The notes: generated by a model not told the origin, from the letters alone. DNA of 63,178 bases from Amycolatopsis acididurans (GCF_012328925.1 NZ_JAAXLS010000038.1:1-63178); one strand, 5' to 3'. Counted from the first letter of the stretch, positions 8,067 to 17,772 are shown. Program-made: numbers and translations.

Positions 8067-10607
8067 CTACGCCAGCTTGATTCTGCCCAGCTCTGCCGGT
8101 GTTGCCAGCAGGTCGTGCTTCGGCAGGACTCTCACCGTGTAGCCCAGGGTTCCCGCGTGTGGCAGGCGCAGCGTTGCTTCGAAGGCGCCGATGCCGGTGG
8201 AGATCATGGGCACGGTGATCGGGTCATGCAGATCGTCCGTGTCGCCTACCCTGCCCACCACCGCTTGCACGTCCACTTCGGACGGATCAAGGCCGGCCAG
8301 ATCGATCCTGGCCCGGACATGTGCCTCGCTACCCACGACCAGACTGTCCAGGCCTTCGACGGTCAGCTCGCTGTCGAAGATCTTGACCTTGTTCCACAGC
8401 ATGTCGACGCGCGTACGGTACGCGGCCAGTGAGCGTGCGCCCGCGTACGAGTCGCGGGAGGCGGCCGCGACGGTGATCGCCGCGGGGTGGTAGCAGTTTT
8501 CCACGTATTCCCGCACCATTCGCGAGGCTTGCACGCGCGGCCCCAGCGTGTCCAGCGTGTGCCACACCATCTGCATCCAGTCCCGCGGCACGTTGTTGGC
8601 ATCGCGATCGTAGAACAGCGGCGCCACCTGCTGGCCCAGCAAGTCGTACAGCGCGGCCGCTTCCAGCTCGTCCCGCCGCAGCGGGTCGCGGATGCCGTCC
8701 GCGGTAGGGATGGCCCACCCGTTACTGCCGTCGTAGCACTCGTCCCACCAACCGTCCCGAATGGACACGTTGAGGCCACCGTTGAGCGCCGACTTCATGC
8801 CCGACGTGCCGCACGCCTCCAGCGGCCGCGTCGGGTTGTTGAGCCACACGTCGCAGCCGCGGTAGAGATACCGCGCCATCGCCATGTCGTAGTCGGGCAG
8901 GAACACCATCCGCTGCCGGACCGCCGGATCGTCCACGAAGCGCACCATCTGCTGGATGAGCGCCTTGCCGCCCTCATCGGCCGGATGCGACTTGCCCGCC
9001 ACCACGATCTGGATCGGCCGGTCCTGGTCCAGCAACAATGCCCGCAACCGCTCCGGATCGCGCAGCATCAACGTCAGCCGCTTGTACGTCGGCACCCGGC
9101 GGGCGAAGCCGACGGTCAGCACATCGGGGTCGAAGACGGTGTTGATCCAGCCCAGTTCCAGCCCCGAGGCCCCGCGCTGCAGCCAGGCGTCGCGCACCCG
9201 CCGCCGCACCTCGGCGACCAGTTTCTGCCGCAGATCCCGGCGCACCGCCCACAGTTCCTCGTCGGTGACGCCCTGCCCGCTCGGCAACTGTCCTTTGTGG
9301 CCCCACTCCTTGTGCTTGCCACCGAGCGCCGCGGTCAGCTCGCGCGCGACCCACGTCGGGCCGTGCACACCGTTGGTGACCGACGTGATCGGCACCTCGT
9401 CCTCGTCGAAGCCGTCCCACAGCCGCGCGAACATGCGCCGCGACACGCGGCCGTGCAGCGCCGAAACGCCGTTGGCCCGCTGCGCGAGCCGCAGACCCAT
9501 GTGCGCCATGTTGAACATGCCGGGGTTGTCCTCCGCGCCGAGCGCGAGGATCCGCCGCAACTCCAGCCCCGGCAGCAGCCTGCCGTCGCCGAAATAGTGC
9601 TGGACCAGATCACCGGGGAACCGGTCGATACCCGCCGGAACGGGCGTGTGCGTGGTGAACACGGTGCCCGCGCGCACGGCGTAGAGCGCCTCGTCGAACC
9701 CGAGACCGGCTTCGGCGATGATCTCGCGCGCCCGTTCGAGACCGAGGAAACCCGCATGCCCCTCGTTGGTGTGGAACACCTCGGGCTGCGGATGGCCGGT
9801 CAGCTCGCAGTACCGCCGCACCGCCCGCATCCCGCCGATGCCGGCCAGGATCTCCTGCCGGATGCGATGATCGGCATCGCCGCCGTAGAGCCGGTCGGTG
9901 ACGCCCCGCAGATCGTCGTCGTTGGCCTCGATGTCGGCGTCGAGCAGCAGCAACGGCACCCGGCCGACCCTGGCCAGCCACACCTGCGCGTGCAGTTCGC
10001 GCCCGCCCGGCATCGCGACGCTGACCAGCACCGGTTCGGAGTCCTCGCCCGTCAGCAGCTCCAGCGGCAGCGCACTCGGATCGATCACCGGATAGTGCTC
10101 CAGCTGCCAGCCGTCCAGCGAAAGCCCCTGCCGGAAGTAGCCCGATCGGTACAACGGGCCGACGCCGATCACCGGCACGCCCAGGTCGGAGGCCGCCTTC
10201 AGGTGATCACCGGCGAGCACGCCGAGGCCGCCGGAGTAGTTCGGCAGCGCCTCGTGCACGCCGAACTCCATCGAGAAGTACGCGATGGCATCCGGCGCGT
10301 CGGCCGCCGCCTCGTGCTCCTGGTACCAGCGGTCCTCGGTGAGGTAGCGATCCAGATCCTCCGTCACCGCCCGCGCCCTGGCCAGGAAGTCCTCGTCGGC
10401 GGCGAGTTCCGCCAGCCGGGCCGGTGACACGGCGAGCAGCATCCGCAACGGGTCCCGGACACGGCGGAACAGTTCGTCGTCCATCGACGCGAACAGGTCG
10501 CGGGTCGGCGGATGCCACGTCCAGCGCAGGTTGGTGGCCAGCGCTCGCAGACCCGCGAGCGGTTCCGGCAGGCTCGCGCGGACGGTGAACCGGCGGATTG
10601 CTCTCAT
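8067..10607 (-). CDS. glgP: Alpha-glucan (glycogen) phosphorylase, GT35
   Basis: Phosphorolysis of alpha-1,4-glucans to glucose-1-phosphate, 846 aa, of the shorter actinobacterial/archaeal GT35 subtype. The pyridoxal-phosphate lysine is in EACGTSGMKSALNGG. The substrate loops NPTRPLEACG and HTNEGHAGF are present. The start is ATG 10607 (MRAIRRFTVRASLPEPLAGL); a longer frame to 10823 overlaps the divergent peptidase gene and is rejected. A TATGGT hexamer about 8 nt before the ATG suggests a leaderless promoter in the 58-bp space shared with the peptidase gene. Confidence 0.92.
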   Translation of the reverse strand: MRAIRRFTVRASLPEPLAGLRALATNLRWTWHPPTRDLFASMDDELFRRVRDPLRMLLAVSPARLAELAADEDFLARARAVTEDLDRYLTEDRWYQEHEAAADAPDAIAYFSMEFGVHEALPNYSGGLGVLAGDHLKAASDLGVPVIGVGPLYRSGYFRQGLSLDGWQLEHYPVIDPSALPLELLTGEDSEPVLVSVAMPGGRELHAQVWLARVGRVPLLLLDADIEANDDDLRGVTDRLYGGDADHRIRQEILAGIGGMRAVRRYCELTGHPQPEVFHTNEGHAGFLGLERAREIIAEAGLGFDEALYAVRAGTVFTTHTPVPAGIDRFPGDLVQHYFGDGRLLPGLELRRILALGAEDNPGMFNMAHMGLRLAQRANGVSALHGRVSRRMFARLWDGFDEDEVPITSVTNGVHGPTWVARELTAALGGKHKEWGHKGQLPSGQGVTDEELWAVRRDLRQKLVAEVRRRVRDAWLQRGASGLELGWINTVFDPDVLTVGFARRVPTYKRLTLMLRDPERLRALLLDQDRPIQIVVAGKSHPADEGGKALIQQMVRFVDDPAVRQRMVFLPDYDMAMARYLYRGCDVWLNNPTRPLEACGTSGMKSALNGGLNVSIRDGWWDECYDGSNGWAIPTADGIRDPLRRDELEAAALYDLLGQQVAPLFYDRDANNVPRDWMQMVWHTLDTLGPRVQASRMVREYVENCYHPAAITVAAASRDSYAGARSLAAYRTRVDMLWNKVKIFDSELTVEGLDSLVVGSEAHVRARIDLAGLDPSEVDVQAVVGRVGDTDDLHDPITVPMISTGIGAFEATLRLPHAGTLGYTVRVLPKHDLLATPAELGRIKLA

Positions 10608-10665
10608 AACCAGCGACCATATCGGTAAGGTGCCCGTGTCAAAACGTGATCGGGGGACGGTGCGG

Positions 10666-12093
10666 ATGCGCTCTGGGGTACGGCGGCTGGTCACCGTCGC
10701 GATGATCGGGGTCGTGGCCTTAGGGCTGAGCGCCTGCGGGGGCAGCGAGGGCTCGCCCAGCGGCACCGTGGCCGGGCTTCCGATCACACATTTCCAGAGC
10801 GGCATGAAGCCCAACGCCCCCACTCCGGACCTTCAGGTGCGCAACGGCTCCGACGACGCCGCCGACAAGCTCGCCACAGCGACGATCGCCGACGTCGAGT
10901 CCTACTGGACCACGGAGCTGCCGGACGTGTTCGGCGTCAAGTTCGAACCGGTCAAATCGCTGCTTTCGTACGAGTCCAACGGCCCCAACCAGGAAAGCGG
11001 CTGCGGCAACACCAAGAAGAACATCAACGCCTTCTACTGCGGCCAGGACGACTCGATCCTGTGGGACCGCGGCGTGCTGCTGCCCAACATGATCAACCAG
11101 TTCGGGCAGCTGTCGGTGGTCACGGTGCTGGCGCACGAGGTCGGCCACGCCGTGCAGTACCGCCTGCTGGACAAGGCCGGGATCACCCGCGGCACGCCGA
11201 CGATCGTCAAGGAACAGCAGGCCGACTGCTTCGCGGGCACCTACTACCGCTGGGTCGTCGAGGGCCACAGCAAGTACTTCTCGGTGTCCACTTCGGATGG
11301 TCTGAACGCGGCGCTGTCGTCGCTGTTCCTGGTGCGCGACGTCGCGGGCGTCTCGGCGACCGACCGCGGCGCGCACGGCACGGCGTTCGACCGCATCTTC
11401 GCGTTCCAGCTCGGCTTCGAGAAGGGCCCCGAGCAGTGCGCGGGCCTGAACCTGGACAACATCGGGCCCCGGCTCACCGAGCGCTCGTTCGACTCCGGCG
11501 ACAAGAACCAGGGCGACATCCCCATCGACGCCACGGCGCTGGGCTACCTGCAGGACAGCCTGGACAAGGCGTTCGGCGGCGCGGGCGTGGCCGGCCCGAA
11601 GATCGTCGCGGAGGGCGGCACCTGCGCGGGCGGCCCGGCCACCGCGCCCGCGTCGTACTGTCCCTCGGACAACACGGTCAGCGTCGACGTGACCGCGCTC
11701 GCGGACCTCGGCAGGCCGGTGGACCAGGACGGCGAGTTCGCGGGCCAGTCCCGCGGCGGCCACGGGGACTTCGCGTCCTTCGCCGAGGTGGCGTCCCGGT
11801 ACGCGCTGGGCATCCAGAAGAGCGTCGGGGCGTCCACGGACAACGCGAACGCGGGCCTGCGCACCGCCTGCCTCGTCGGCGCGTGGGCGGCGGCCACCTC
11901 GAAGCTGGGAAGCACGAAGCTGCGGCTGTCCTCCGGCGATCTCGACGAGGCCATCTCGGACCTGCTGCGTCCGGACAGCCTGGTCGCGGCCGACGTCAAC
12001 GGCAAGCGCGTGGACGCCGGGTTCAACCGGGTCGAGGCGATGCGCACGGGTTACCTGCAGGGCTCCTCACCCTGCAGCACCCGCTACCCCTGA
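10666..12093 (+). CDS. Neutral zinc metallopeptidase lipoprotein (YpfJ family)
   Basis: Secreted, membrane-anchored metalloprotease of 475 aa. The signal peptide ends in the lipobox LSAC-GG (Cys at about residue 24). The zinc motif LAHEVGHAVQYRLL (about 160-173) and the downstream EQQADCFAGTYYRW match the putative neutral zinc metallopeptidase family PF04228. ATG 10666 is chosen over upstream GTGs because GGGGGA lies 8 nt before it. It is divergent from glgP and convergent with the thioredoxin-like gene (7-nt gap). Natural substrate unknown. Confidence 0.85.
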   Translation: MRSGVRRLVTVAMIGVVALGLSACGGSEGSPSGTVAGLPITHFQSGMKPNAPTPDLQVRNGSDDAADKLATATIADVESYWTTELPDVFGVKFEPVKSLLSYESNGPNQESGCGNTKKNINAFYCGQDDSILWDRGVLLPNMINQFGQLSVVTVLAHEVGHAVQYRLLDKAGITRGTPTIVKEQQADCFAGTYYRWVVEGHSKYFSVSTSDGLNAALSSLFLVRDVAGVSATDRGAHGTAFDRIFAFQLGFEKGPEQCAGLNLDNIGPRLTERSFDSGDKNQGDIPIDATALGYLQDSLDKAFGGAGVAGPKIVAEGGTCAGGPATAPASYCPSDNTVSVDVTALADLGRPVDQDGEFAGQSRGGHGDFASFAEVASRYALGIQKSVGASTDNANAGLRTACLVGAWAAATSKLGSTKLRLSSGDLDEAISDLLRPDSLVAADVNGKRVDAGFNRVEAMRTGYLQGSSPCSTRYP

Positions 12094-12100
12094 GCCGGAC

Positions 12101-13063
12101 TCAGAACAGCGCGGAGGCCAGGTCCCGCCGGGCCTTCGCGACGCGCTCGTCGGCCGGGTCGAACAGCTCGAACAGCCCGACCAGATGCGTGCGGACCCGG
12201 TTGCGGTCCTCGCCCGCGGTGCGCCGCACCAGGTTGATCAACCTGGCGAAACCGTCCTCGACGCGGTTGTCCGAGACCTCGAAGTCGGCGGCGGCGAACT
12301 GGGCGTCCAGATCGTCCGGCGACGCGTCGGCCTTGGCCACCGAAGACGGGTCGGTCTGCCCGGCACGAGCCGCGAACCGCACCTGCACCAGGGCTGCCTT
12401 GGCCAGCTCGTTGGCCGGTTCGGCGTCGAGAATCCGCTGGTAGGCGGCCTCGGCGGCGGCGAAGTCGCCGCGTTCGAAGGCCTCCTCGGCCTCGATGAAG
12501 CGCGGGTCTTCGGGCTCCTCGGCGGGCTCGCCCGCCTGCGCGCCGTTGATGCTGGGCAGCTTGTCCTTGAGCGCGTCGAGCAGGGCGCCGAGCCACTTCT
12601 TGATCTCCGGCTCGGGCAGCGCGCCCGCGAAGGCGTCGACCGGCTGGCCACCGGCGATCGCGACGACCGTGGGGATGGACTGGGCGCCGAACAGCTGCGC
12701 GATGCGCGGGTTGGCGTCCACATCGATCTTGGCGAGCACCCAGGCGCCGCCCGAAGCCGCGGCGAGGCGCTCCAGCACGGGGCTGAGCTGCTTGCACGGC
12801 CCGCACCAGTCGGCCCACAGGTCGACGATCACGAGCTGGCGCATGGACCGCTCGACGATCTCGGTCTGGAAGGTGGCCTCGGTGACGTCGATGACCGCGC
12901 CACCGGACGACGGCGGTGCGCCGGCGGCCTGCCCGGAGGCCGGCTGCTGTTGCTGCTGGCTCGCCGCTTCCGCGCGTGCCTTCAGCGCGGACAGGTCGAC
13001 CGCGCCGGACAGCGCGGCGGAGACGGCTGCTTGGTTCGCTGCTGATCCGCGTGGGTGTGTCAC
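12101..13063 (-). CDS. Thioredoxin-domain protein with C-terminal TPR (CnoX/YbbN-like)
   Basis: A 320-aa co-chaperone-like protein. The thioredoxin domain (about residues 60-165) has the active site WADWCGPCKQL, so it is redox-competent. The C-terminal half holds TPR-type helices (EEAFERGDFAAAEAAYQRIL and following), as in CnoX, which protects chlorinated substrates and hands them to GroEL or DnaK. The N-terminal 50 residues include a Gln run. Start GTG 13063; there is no close alternative. It stands alone. Confidence 0.82.
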   Translation of the reverse strand: MTHPRGSAANQAAVSAALSGAVDLSALKARAEAASQQQQQPASGQAAGAPPSSGGAVIDVTEATFQTEIVERSMRQLVIVDLWADWCGPCKQLSPVLERLAAASGGAWVLAKIDVDANPRIAQLFGAQSIPTVVAIAGGQPVDAFAGALPEPEIKKWLGALLDALKDKLPSINGAQAGEPAEEPEDPRFIEAEEAFERGDFAAAEAAYQRILDAEPANELAKAALVQVRFAARAGQTDPSSVAKADASPDDLDAQFAAADFEVSDNRVEDGFARLINLVRRTAGEDRNRVRTHLVGLFELFDPADERVAKARRDLASALF

Positions 13064-13094
13064 GGCTCCATCCTGGCACGTGCGGCCGGGCGTT

Positions 13095-13391
13095 TCACCG
13101 CAGGTGGGCTTCCACCCGCTCGACTTTTTCGGTCAGCTGGTTGGTGTAGCCGGGCCGGATGTCGGCCTTGAGCACGAGCGACACGCGGGCAGCGCCCTCA
13201 CCTGCGGCTTCGACGGCCCGCTTCAGCACATCCATGACCTCGTCCCACTCGCCCTCGACGTTGGTGAACATCGCGTTGGTGGAGTTGGGCAGGCCCGAGT
13301 CCCGCACGACCTTCACGGCTCGCGCGACGGCCTCACTCACCCCGCCCTCCGGGTCCCCACCGGACGGGCTGACGCTGAAGGCGACGATCAT
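13095..13391 (-). CDS. MTH1187-family thiamine-binding protein
   Basis: A 98-aa protein of the MTH1187/YkoF-like family (PF01910), small ferredoxin-fold proteins that bind thiamine-like ligands. Family features are MIVAFSVSPSGGDPEGGVSE at the start, an NAMFTNVEGEWDEVM segment, and a C-terminal SLVLKADIRPGYTNQLTEKV. The ATG at 13391 has GGGAAAG upstream; a longer frame exists but has no supporting site. It lies 30 nt upstream of the thioredoxin-TPR gene on the same strand. No thiamine transporter is next to it. Confidence 0.75.
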   Translation of the reverse strand: MIVAFSVSPSGGDPEGGVSEAVARAVKVVRDSGLPNSTNAMFTNVEGEWDEVMDVLKRAVEAAGEGAARVSLVLKADIRPGYTNQLTEKVERVEAHLR

Positions 13392-13481
13392 CGGCTTTCC
13401 CTTCGGTGTGCGGCACTTCGCTCGGCTTTTGGGCACCACCCTGCCCTATCCCGCCGGTACGCGCTGGTAGCTTCCCTTTTC

Positions 13482-13982
13482 ATGAACCGCCCATTGCCGT
13501 TCGACCCGATCGCCCGCGCGGCCCAGCTCTGGGAGGAGCGGATCGGGCCCGCCGGCACGATGGCCGCGGTCACCGGGCTGATGCGGGTTCAGCAGATCAT
13601 CCAGTCCGCCGTCGACGGCGCGCTCAAGCCGCACGGGCTGACTTTCGCCCGGTACGAGGCGCTCGTGCTGCTGACGTTCGCGCGGCGCTCCGCCCTGCCG
13701 ATGCGGGTGATGGGCGAGCGCCTGCAACTGCACCCGACCAGCGTCACCAACATCGTGGACCGGCTGGAGCGGGACGGCCTCGTCAAACGGGTGCCGCATC
13801 CGACCGACCGGCGCACCACGCTGGTGGAGATCACCGACGAGGGGCGGGCTCGGCACGCGGTGGCGACGAAGGCCGTCACCGCGATCGACTTCGGCCTCGT
13901 GGGGCTCACTCCGGCGCAAACCGGCACGCTCACCGATCTGCTCACCAAGATCCGCAAGGCCACCGGCGACTTCGTGGAGTGA
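13482..13982 (+). CDS. MarR-family transcriptional regulator
   Basis: A 166-aa winged-helix regulator. The DNA-binding domain has the MarR pattern RMGERLQLHPTSVTNIVDRL ... GLVKRVPHPTDRRTTLVEIT, with the conserved DRR of the wing at about residue 107. The first 40 residues and the C-terminus form the dimerisation helices. ATG 13482 follows TAGCTT by about 10 nt. Its neighbour DUF3817 is convergent, so the target is not evident. Ligand unknown. Confidence 0.86.
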   Translation: MNRPLPFDPIARAAQLWEERIGPAGTMAAVTGLMRVQQIIQSAVDGALKPHGLTFARYEALVLLTFARRSALPMRVMGERLQLHPTSVTNIVDRLERDGLVKRVPHPTDRRTTLVEITDEGRARHAVATKAVTAIDFGLVGLTPAQTGTLTDLLTKIRKATGDFVE

Positions 13983-14021
13983 GGCGCCGTGCGGACTCCC
14001 GCCCGGCACTCCGGTGAAGCC

Positions 14022-14384
14022 TCAGGCGGAGACGGGCTCCTGCACGAACAGGCCGGTGCCGCCGTGGGTCAGCCGCTGCGGGCCGTCGAGCTTGCCGGTG
14101 CGCAGCGCCCAGGTCTCGAACCACCAGGTGAACAGCGGCGGGACGCTGGCCAGCAGCGCCAGCACGAGGGTCTTCGGGCGCCAGCCCAGCGGCTTGAACA
14201 CCGCGAGGCTCACGAGCACATAACAGACGAAGATGATGCCGTGCACCATGCCCAGCACCGGCACGCCGCCCTCGTTGGAGGCGTCGAATCCGTACTTCAG
14301 GATCATCCCGATCAGCAAACCCGCCCAGGAAAAAGCCTCGGCGACTGCGGCCACGCGAAACACGGTAGCGGCCTTGCTGGACAC
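14022..14384 (-). CDS. DUF3817 small integral membrane protein
   Basis: A 120-aa hydrophobic protein with three transmembrane helices (FRVAAVAEAFSWAGLLIGMI, VLGMVHGIIFVCYVLVSLAV, TLVLALLASVPPLFTWWFE). It matches the DUF3817 (YdzA-like) family, of unknown function, common in actinobacteria. The GTG start at 14384 has an excellent AGGAGG about 7 nt upstream; frames starting further upstream run into the palindrome at 14489-14518. The C-terminus is polar and cytosolic or external. Confidence 0.8.
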   Translation of the reverse strand: MSSKAATVFRVAAVAEAFSWAGLLIGMILKYGFDASNEGGVPVLGMVHGIIFVCYVLVSLAVFKPLGWRPKTLVLALLASVPPLFTWWFETWALRTGKLDGPQRLTHGGTGLFVQEPVSA

Positions 14385-14488
14385 GACTGTTCCTCCTTGG
14401 GAGCGCACAAAAAACCCGACAGCGGTACGACCACGCCGTCGGATGCCTATGACACCAGTGTGCGCCGTGACGATGCACACGGGAACAT

Positions 14489-14518
14489 CGGGGGTCGTGA
14501 AAAATTTCACAACCCCCG
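14489..14518. repeat. 30-bp near-perfect inverted repeat between GH92 and DUF3817 genes
   Basis: Arms CGGGGGTCGTGAAA and TTTCACAACCCCCG (one mismatch) around AA. It starts 12 bp beyond the stop of the GH92 gene and about 105 bp upstream of the DUF3817 start, both read on the minus strand. It could form the terminator of the GH92 mRNA, although no T-run follows, or be an operator for the downstream gene. Confidence 0.6.
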
Positions 14519-14529
14519 AAATCCCGTGA

Positions 14530-17500
14530 TCAGACGCCTACTGCCAGTGCGAACACGTGCAGCTGTCCACCTTGAACGTTCGCCGGGAGTGTCACGCTTT
14601 CCACCGTCTTGCCCGCATCGAGCGCGATCGGTGCGCTGGCGAACACATACGTGCCGATCTGTTGTGGATCGCCCCCGACGCTGTTGCGGTAGGGCGTGGT
14701 GAACGCCACCTCGTTGCCGAACGCGGGCTGCTGCGCGCCGGCGCCGAGCGTCCAGTCCGAGAACCCGAGTGTCGCAGTACTCGTGCTGCCGTCGGTGTAG
14801 GTGATCGTGAGCGTGCCGGAGGCGTTGCCGTTGCCGGCGGCGCCGAGGAACGCCAGCCGGCCGCTGCCCGACGCCGTCACCTTCTGCCCCTGCGCGACCA
14901 CGTTGTCCGGTGCGCCCGCGGGGTAGGCGGGCCACACATAGGACAGTCCGTTCACGGTCACCGTGCTGCCCGCCTTGGCCCCCGCCGCGGCCAGCGCGTC
15001 CGAGGAGTAGCTGAAGCCGACGCCGTCGAAGTTCGCGGCGGACGGTTTCGCGTCGGGCGAGATCCCGGCGTTGTTCACGGTCGCGAGCCAGCTGCCGGGC
15101 TGCGCGACGAGCACGCCGAGCGTGCCGGACAGCGAGGACTGCCCGTTCGCGCTCAACGTGACCGGAACCTGATACGAGCCCTCGGCCGTGCCGTCGGCCA
15201 CGCTCACGGTGACCTCCGCCTGAGCCCTGCCGCCGGCGGGCACCGCGAGGTCACCGGAGGATGGGGTGACCGTGATCCCCGCCGGCGGCGCGGCGGTCCA
15301 GTGCCAGGTACGGGCGGTGCCGGACAGGTCCTGCGCGCCGATCGCCGCGGTCGCCGACGACCCGTCCGGCACCACCACGCGCGCCGGATCCACGAAGGAC
15401 ACGGCCGGCGTTTCGCCCTCGCGGAAGGAGGGCGGCGCGTCCGAGGGCGCACTGCCCCACGACGTGTCCGGTGTGGCGGAGAGAGTGAAGTCGAGCGTGC
15501 CGCCGTTCGTGACGAAGGACTCGGGCAGCCAGGTCTTGGTCGTGGTGACGCCGTCGAGCTTCAATCCGGTCACGTACTGGCCGGTTCCGTTGCCGGTGAT
15601 GGTGATCTTCTTGCCCGCGCCCGTGGTCAGCTCGACCTTCGAGAACAGCGGCGAGCCGAGCACCAGCTCCGCGCGGCCGGGGATCTCCGGGTACATGCCC
15701 AGCGCCGACCACACGTACCACGACGACATCTGGCCGAGGTCGTCGTTGCCGACCAGGCCCTCGGGATTGGGGTTGTACAGCTCGGTCATCGCCCGCCGCA
15801 CGATCGCCTGCGTCTTGTCCGGCGCACCGGCGAAGTCGTAGAGCCACGGCGAGTTCGCGTTGGGCTCGTTGCCGAGGAACGCGTGCGGGTCCTGGGTTCC
15901 GGCGTTCAGCTCGGTGAAGAACTCGTCCAATCTGGACCGGACCGCCTGGTTGCCGCCCAGCGCGGTGATCAGCCCGGCCACGTCGTAGGGCACCATCCAG
16001 GTGTACTGCGCACCGTTGCCCTCGACCCAGCCGGAGGAGCTGCCGGGGTTGTACGGGCTGGAGAACGTCCCGTCGGCCTGACGCGGCTGCAGGTAACCGG
16101 TCGCCGGGTTGTACAGGTTCTGCCAGTTCTGGGCGCGTTTCATGAAGTTCTGGTACATCGAAGTGTCGCCGAGCCGCGCGGCGAGCTGGGCGATGGAGAA
16201 GTCGGCGCTGGTGTATTCGAGTGTGTCGGCACCGGCGCCGGGCACGTAGCCCAGCTTCAGGTAGTCGGCAAGGCCCGGCCGTTCGGTGTAGCCCTGTGTG
16301 GTCGGCCGGGTCGCGCCGCGCACCATCGACAGCAACGCGTTGTTCGCGTCGAAGTCCTTGGCCCCGAAGGCATACGCGCTGGAGACGATGATGTGGTACG
16401 GGTCGCCGTTCATCACACCCGTGTAGTCGTTGGCCACCGTCCAGCGGTCCCATGCGCCGCCCTGCGCCGCGTAGGCGATCATCGAGCGCGCGATGTCCGA
16501 GGTCTCCTGCGGCGCCAGCAAGGCCAGCAACTGGATCTCCGAACGGTAGATGTCCCAGCCGGAGAAGTTGGTGTACATCGCGTGGCCACGGTCGGCCTTG
16601 TGCACGCGCCCGTCGAAGCCGGTGTAGGAGCCGTCGGCGTCGGAGAACACGTTCGGCTGGATCAGCGAGTGATACAGCGCGGTGTAGAAGGTCGTCTTGT
16701 CGGCGTCCGAGCCGCCGGTGACCCGCACCTGGTTCAGCCGGTCGTTCCACGCCTGGCGCGCCGAGGCCGCCACCTCGTCGAACGAACGCCGGTCGTTCTC
16801 CGCCTTCAGGTTCGCCTGCGCGCCATCGGCGGACACAAAGGACAGTCCAACCCGGACGTTGACCTGGGCGCCCGGCGCGAACGTGACGTAGCCGCCGCCA
16901 CCGGGACCGCTGACCGTGGTGTCAGCGGGTTTCTTCGACTCCGAGCGTGCGACGTCGAGCTGCGGCGCGACCTTGGCCCGCGCACCACCGTTCTCGGTGG
17001 CCTTGTTCGGGGTGACCGTTGCATTGCGCCAGGTTCCGATGGCGGCGAACGGGGTGTCGAACTTGGCGTAGAAGTACACGCGGTAATGGGAATCGGTGCC
17101 GCAGAACCGGCCGCTGGACGCCCATCCGCTGACCGTGTCCCTGCCGATGGTGATCTGCGCGTCGTCCGTGCCCATGATCGAGCCGGAGGTGTTGATCAAC
17201 AGGGTCGAGGGGCTGTTCTGCGGATAGGTGAACCGGCCGGAGCCGGTGCGCTGGGTCGCGCTCAGCTCGACGTTCACACCGCTGTCGAGCTTGACCGCGT
17301 ACTTGCCCGCGCTCGCCTGCTCGTTGGCGTGCGAGAACGGCATCGTGTAGCGGCCGGGATCGGTCGCGGGCGAGGTGGTGACCTCACCGGCGTACGGGAT
17401 GAAGGGGATGTCCTCGTAGGTGTCGCAGCCCGCGCCCGACAGGTGCGTCAGGCTGAAACCCTTGAGGGCCGTGCTGTCGTAGAAGTACCCGCCGTGCTGC

Positions 17501-17745
17501 TCGGTCACGGTGTCCGGGCTCCACTGCACCATGCCGAAGGGCACGACCGCGCCGGGGAACGTGTTGCCCGCCCCGCCGCCCGTGCCCTGATCCTGCCCGC
17601 CGGGGCGGGTTCCGACGAAGGGGTTGACCCACTTCGCCGGATCCTGCGCGGGCGCCGCGTCCGCGGGTACGACCGGCATGACCACTGACGTAACCACGAG
17701 GCCGGCGGCAAGCGCCAGCCCCCTGCTGAATCTTCGAAGCCGCAT
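14530..17745 (-). CDS. Secreted GH92 alpha-mannosidase
   Basis: Large exported glycosidase of 1071 aa that removes alpha-linked mannose (usually alpha-1,2) from N-glycans or mannans in a calcium-dependent inverting reaction. The signal peptide covers residues 1 to about 30. The GH92 catalytic body spans about 35-740, with FVGTRPGGQDQGTGGGAGNT near the N-terminus and the acid region GNDDLGQMSSWYVWSALGMY. Leu replaces the Cys often seen after GNDD. About 750-1071 hold an NEW3/Ig-like segment and a beta-rich domain, likely for carbohydrate or wall binding. ATG 17745 has AGGAGG 9 nt upstream. A LacI-type operator overlaps the leader. It is divergent from the lacI-manA-ABC operon, so released mannose is the likely inducer and import substrate. 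Confidence 0.9.
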   Translation of the reverse strand: MRLRRFSRGLALAAGLVVTSVVMPVVPADAAPAQDPAKWVNPFVGTRPGGQDQGTGGGAGNTFPGAVVPFGMVQWSPDTVTEQHGGYFYDSTALKGFSLTHLSGAGCDTYEDIPFIPYAGEVTTSPATDPGRYTMPFSHANEQASAGKYAVKLDSGVNVELSATQRTGSGRFTYPQNSPSTLLINTSGSIMGTDDAQITIGRDTVSGWASSGRFCGTDSHYRVYFYAKFDTPFAAIGTWRNATVTPNKATENGGARAKVAPQLDVARSESKKPADTTVSGPGGGGYVTFAPGAQVNVRVGLSFVSADGAQANLKAENDRRSFDEVAASARQAWNDRLNQVRVTGGSDADKTTFYTALYHSLIQPNVFSDADGSYTGFDGRVHKADRGHAMYTNFSGWDIYRSEIQLLALLAPQETSDIARSMIAYAAQGGAWDRWTVANDYTGVMNGDPYHIIVSSAYAFGAKDFDANNALLSMVRGATRPTTQGYTERPGLADYLKLGYVPGAGADTLEYTSADFSIAQLAARLGDTSMYQNFMKRAQNWQNLYNPATGYLQPRQADGTFSSPYNPGSSSGWVEGNGAQYTWMVPYDVAGLITALGGNQAVRSRLDEFFTELNAGTQDPHAFLGNEPNANSPWLYDFAGAPDKTQAIVRRAMTELYNPNPEGLVGNDDLGQMSSWYVWSALGMYPEIPGRAELVLGSPLFSKVELTTGAGKKITITGNGTGQYVTGLKLDGVTTTKTWLPESFVTNGGTLDFTLSATPDTSWGSAPSDAPPSFREGETPAVSFVDPARVVVPDGSSATAAIGAQDLSGTARTWHWTAAPPAGITVTPSSGDLAVPAGGRAQAEVTVSVADGTAEGSYQVPVTLSANGQSSLSGTLGVLVAQPGSWLATVNNAGISPDAKPSAANFDGVGFSYSSDALAAAGAKAGSTVTVNGLSYVWPAYPAGAPDNVVAQGQKVTASGSGRLAFLGAAGNGNASGTLTITYTDGSTSTATLGFSDWTLGAGAQQPAFGNEVAFTTPYRNSVGGDPQQIGTYVFASAPIALDAGKTVESVTLPANVQGGQLHVFALAVGV

Positions 17746-17760
17746 CCGGCACCGCCTCCT

Positions 17761-17772
17761 GACAACCTTGTC
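17761..17772. promoter_or_regulatory. LacI-type operator upstream of GH92 gene
   Basis: GACAACCTTGTC, a 12-bp palindrome with one off-centre base. It lies just upstream of the AGGAGG ribosome site of the mannosidase gene, where bound repressor would block elongation. It is nearly identical to the site overlapping the lacI start. Confidence 0.65.

Noticed and set aside
8487..10427. Long plus-strand frame over glgP
   Set aside because: No family motif, antisense to a complete phosphorylase; an artefact of codon bias.
14557..17688. Very long plus-strand open frame over the GH92 gene
   Set aside because: High-GC DNA leaves the antisense frame open; composition is Arg/Gly/Val-rich without motifs, and the minus strand has a clear signal peptide, ribosome site and GH92 blocks.
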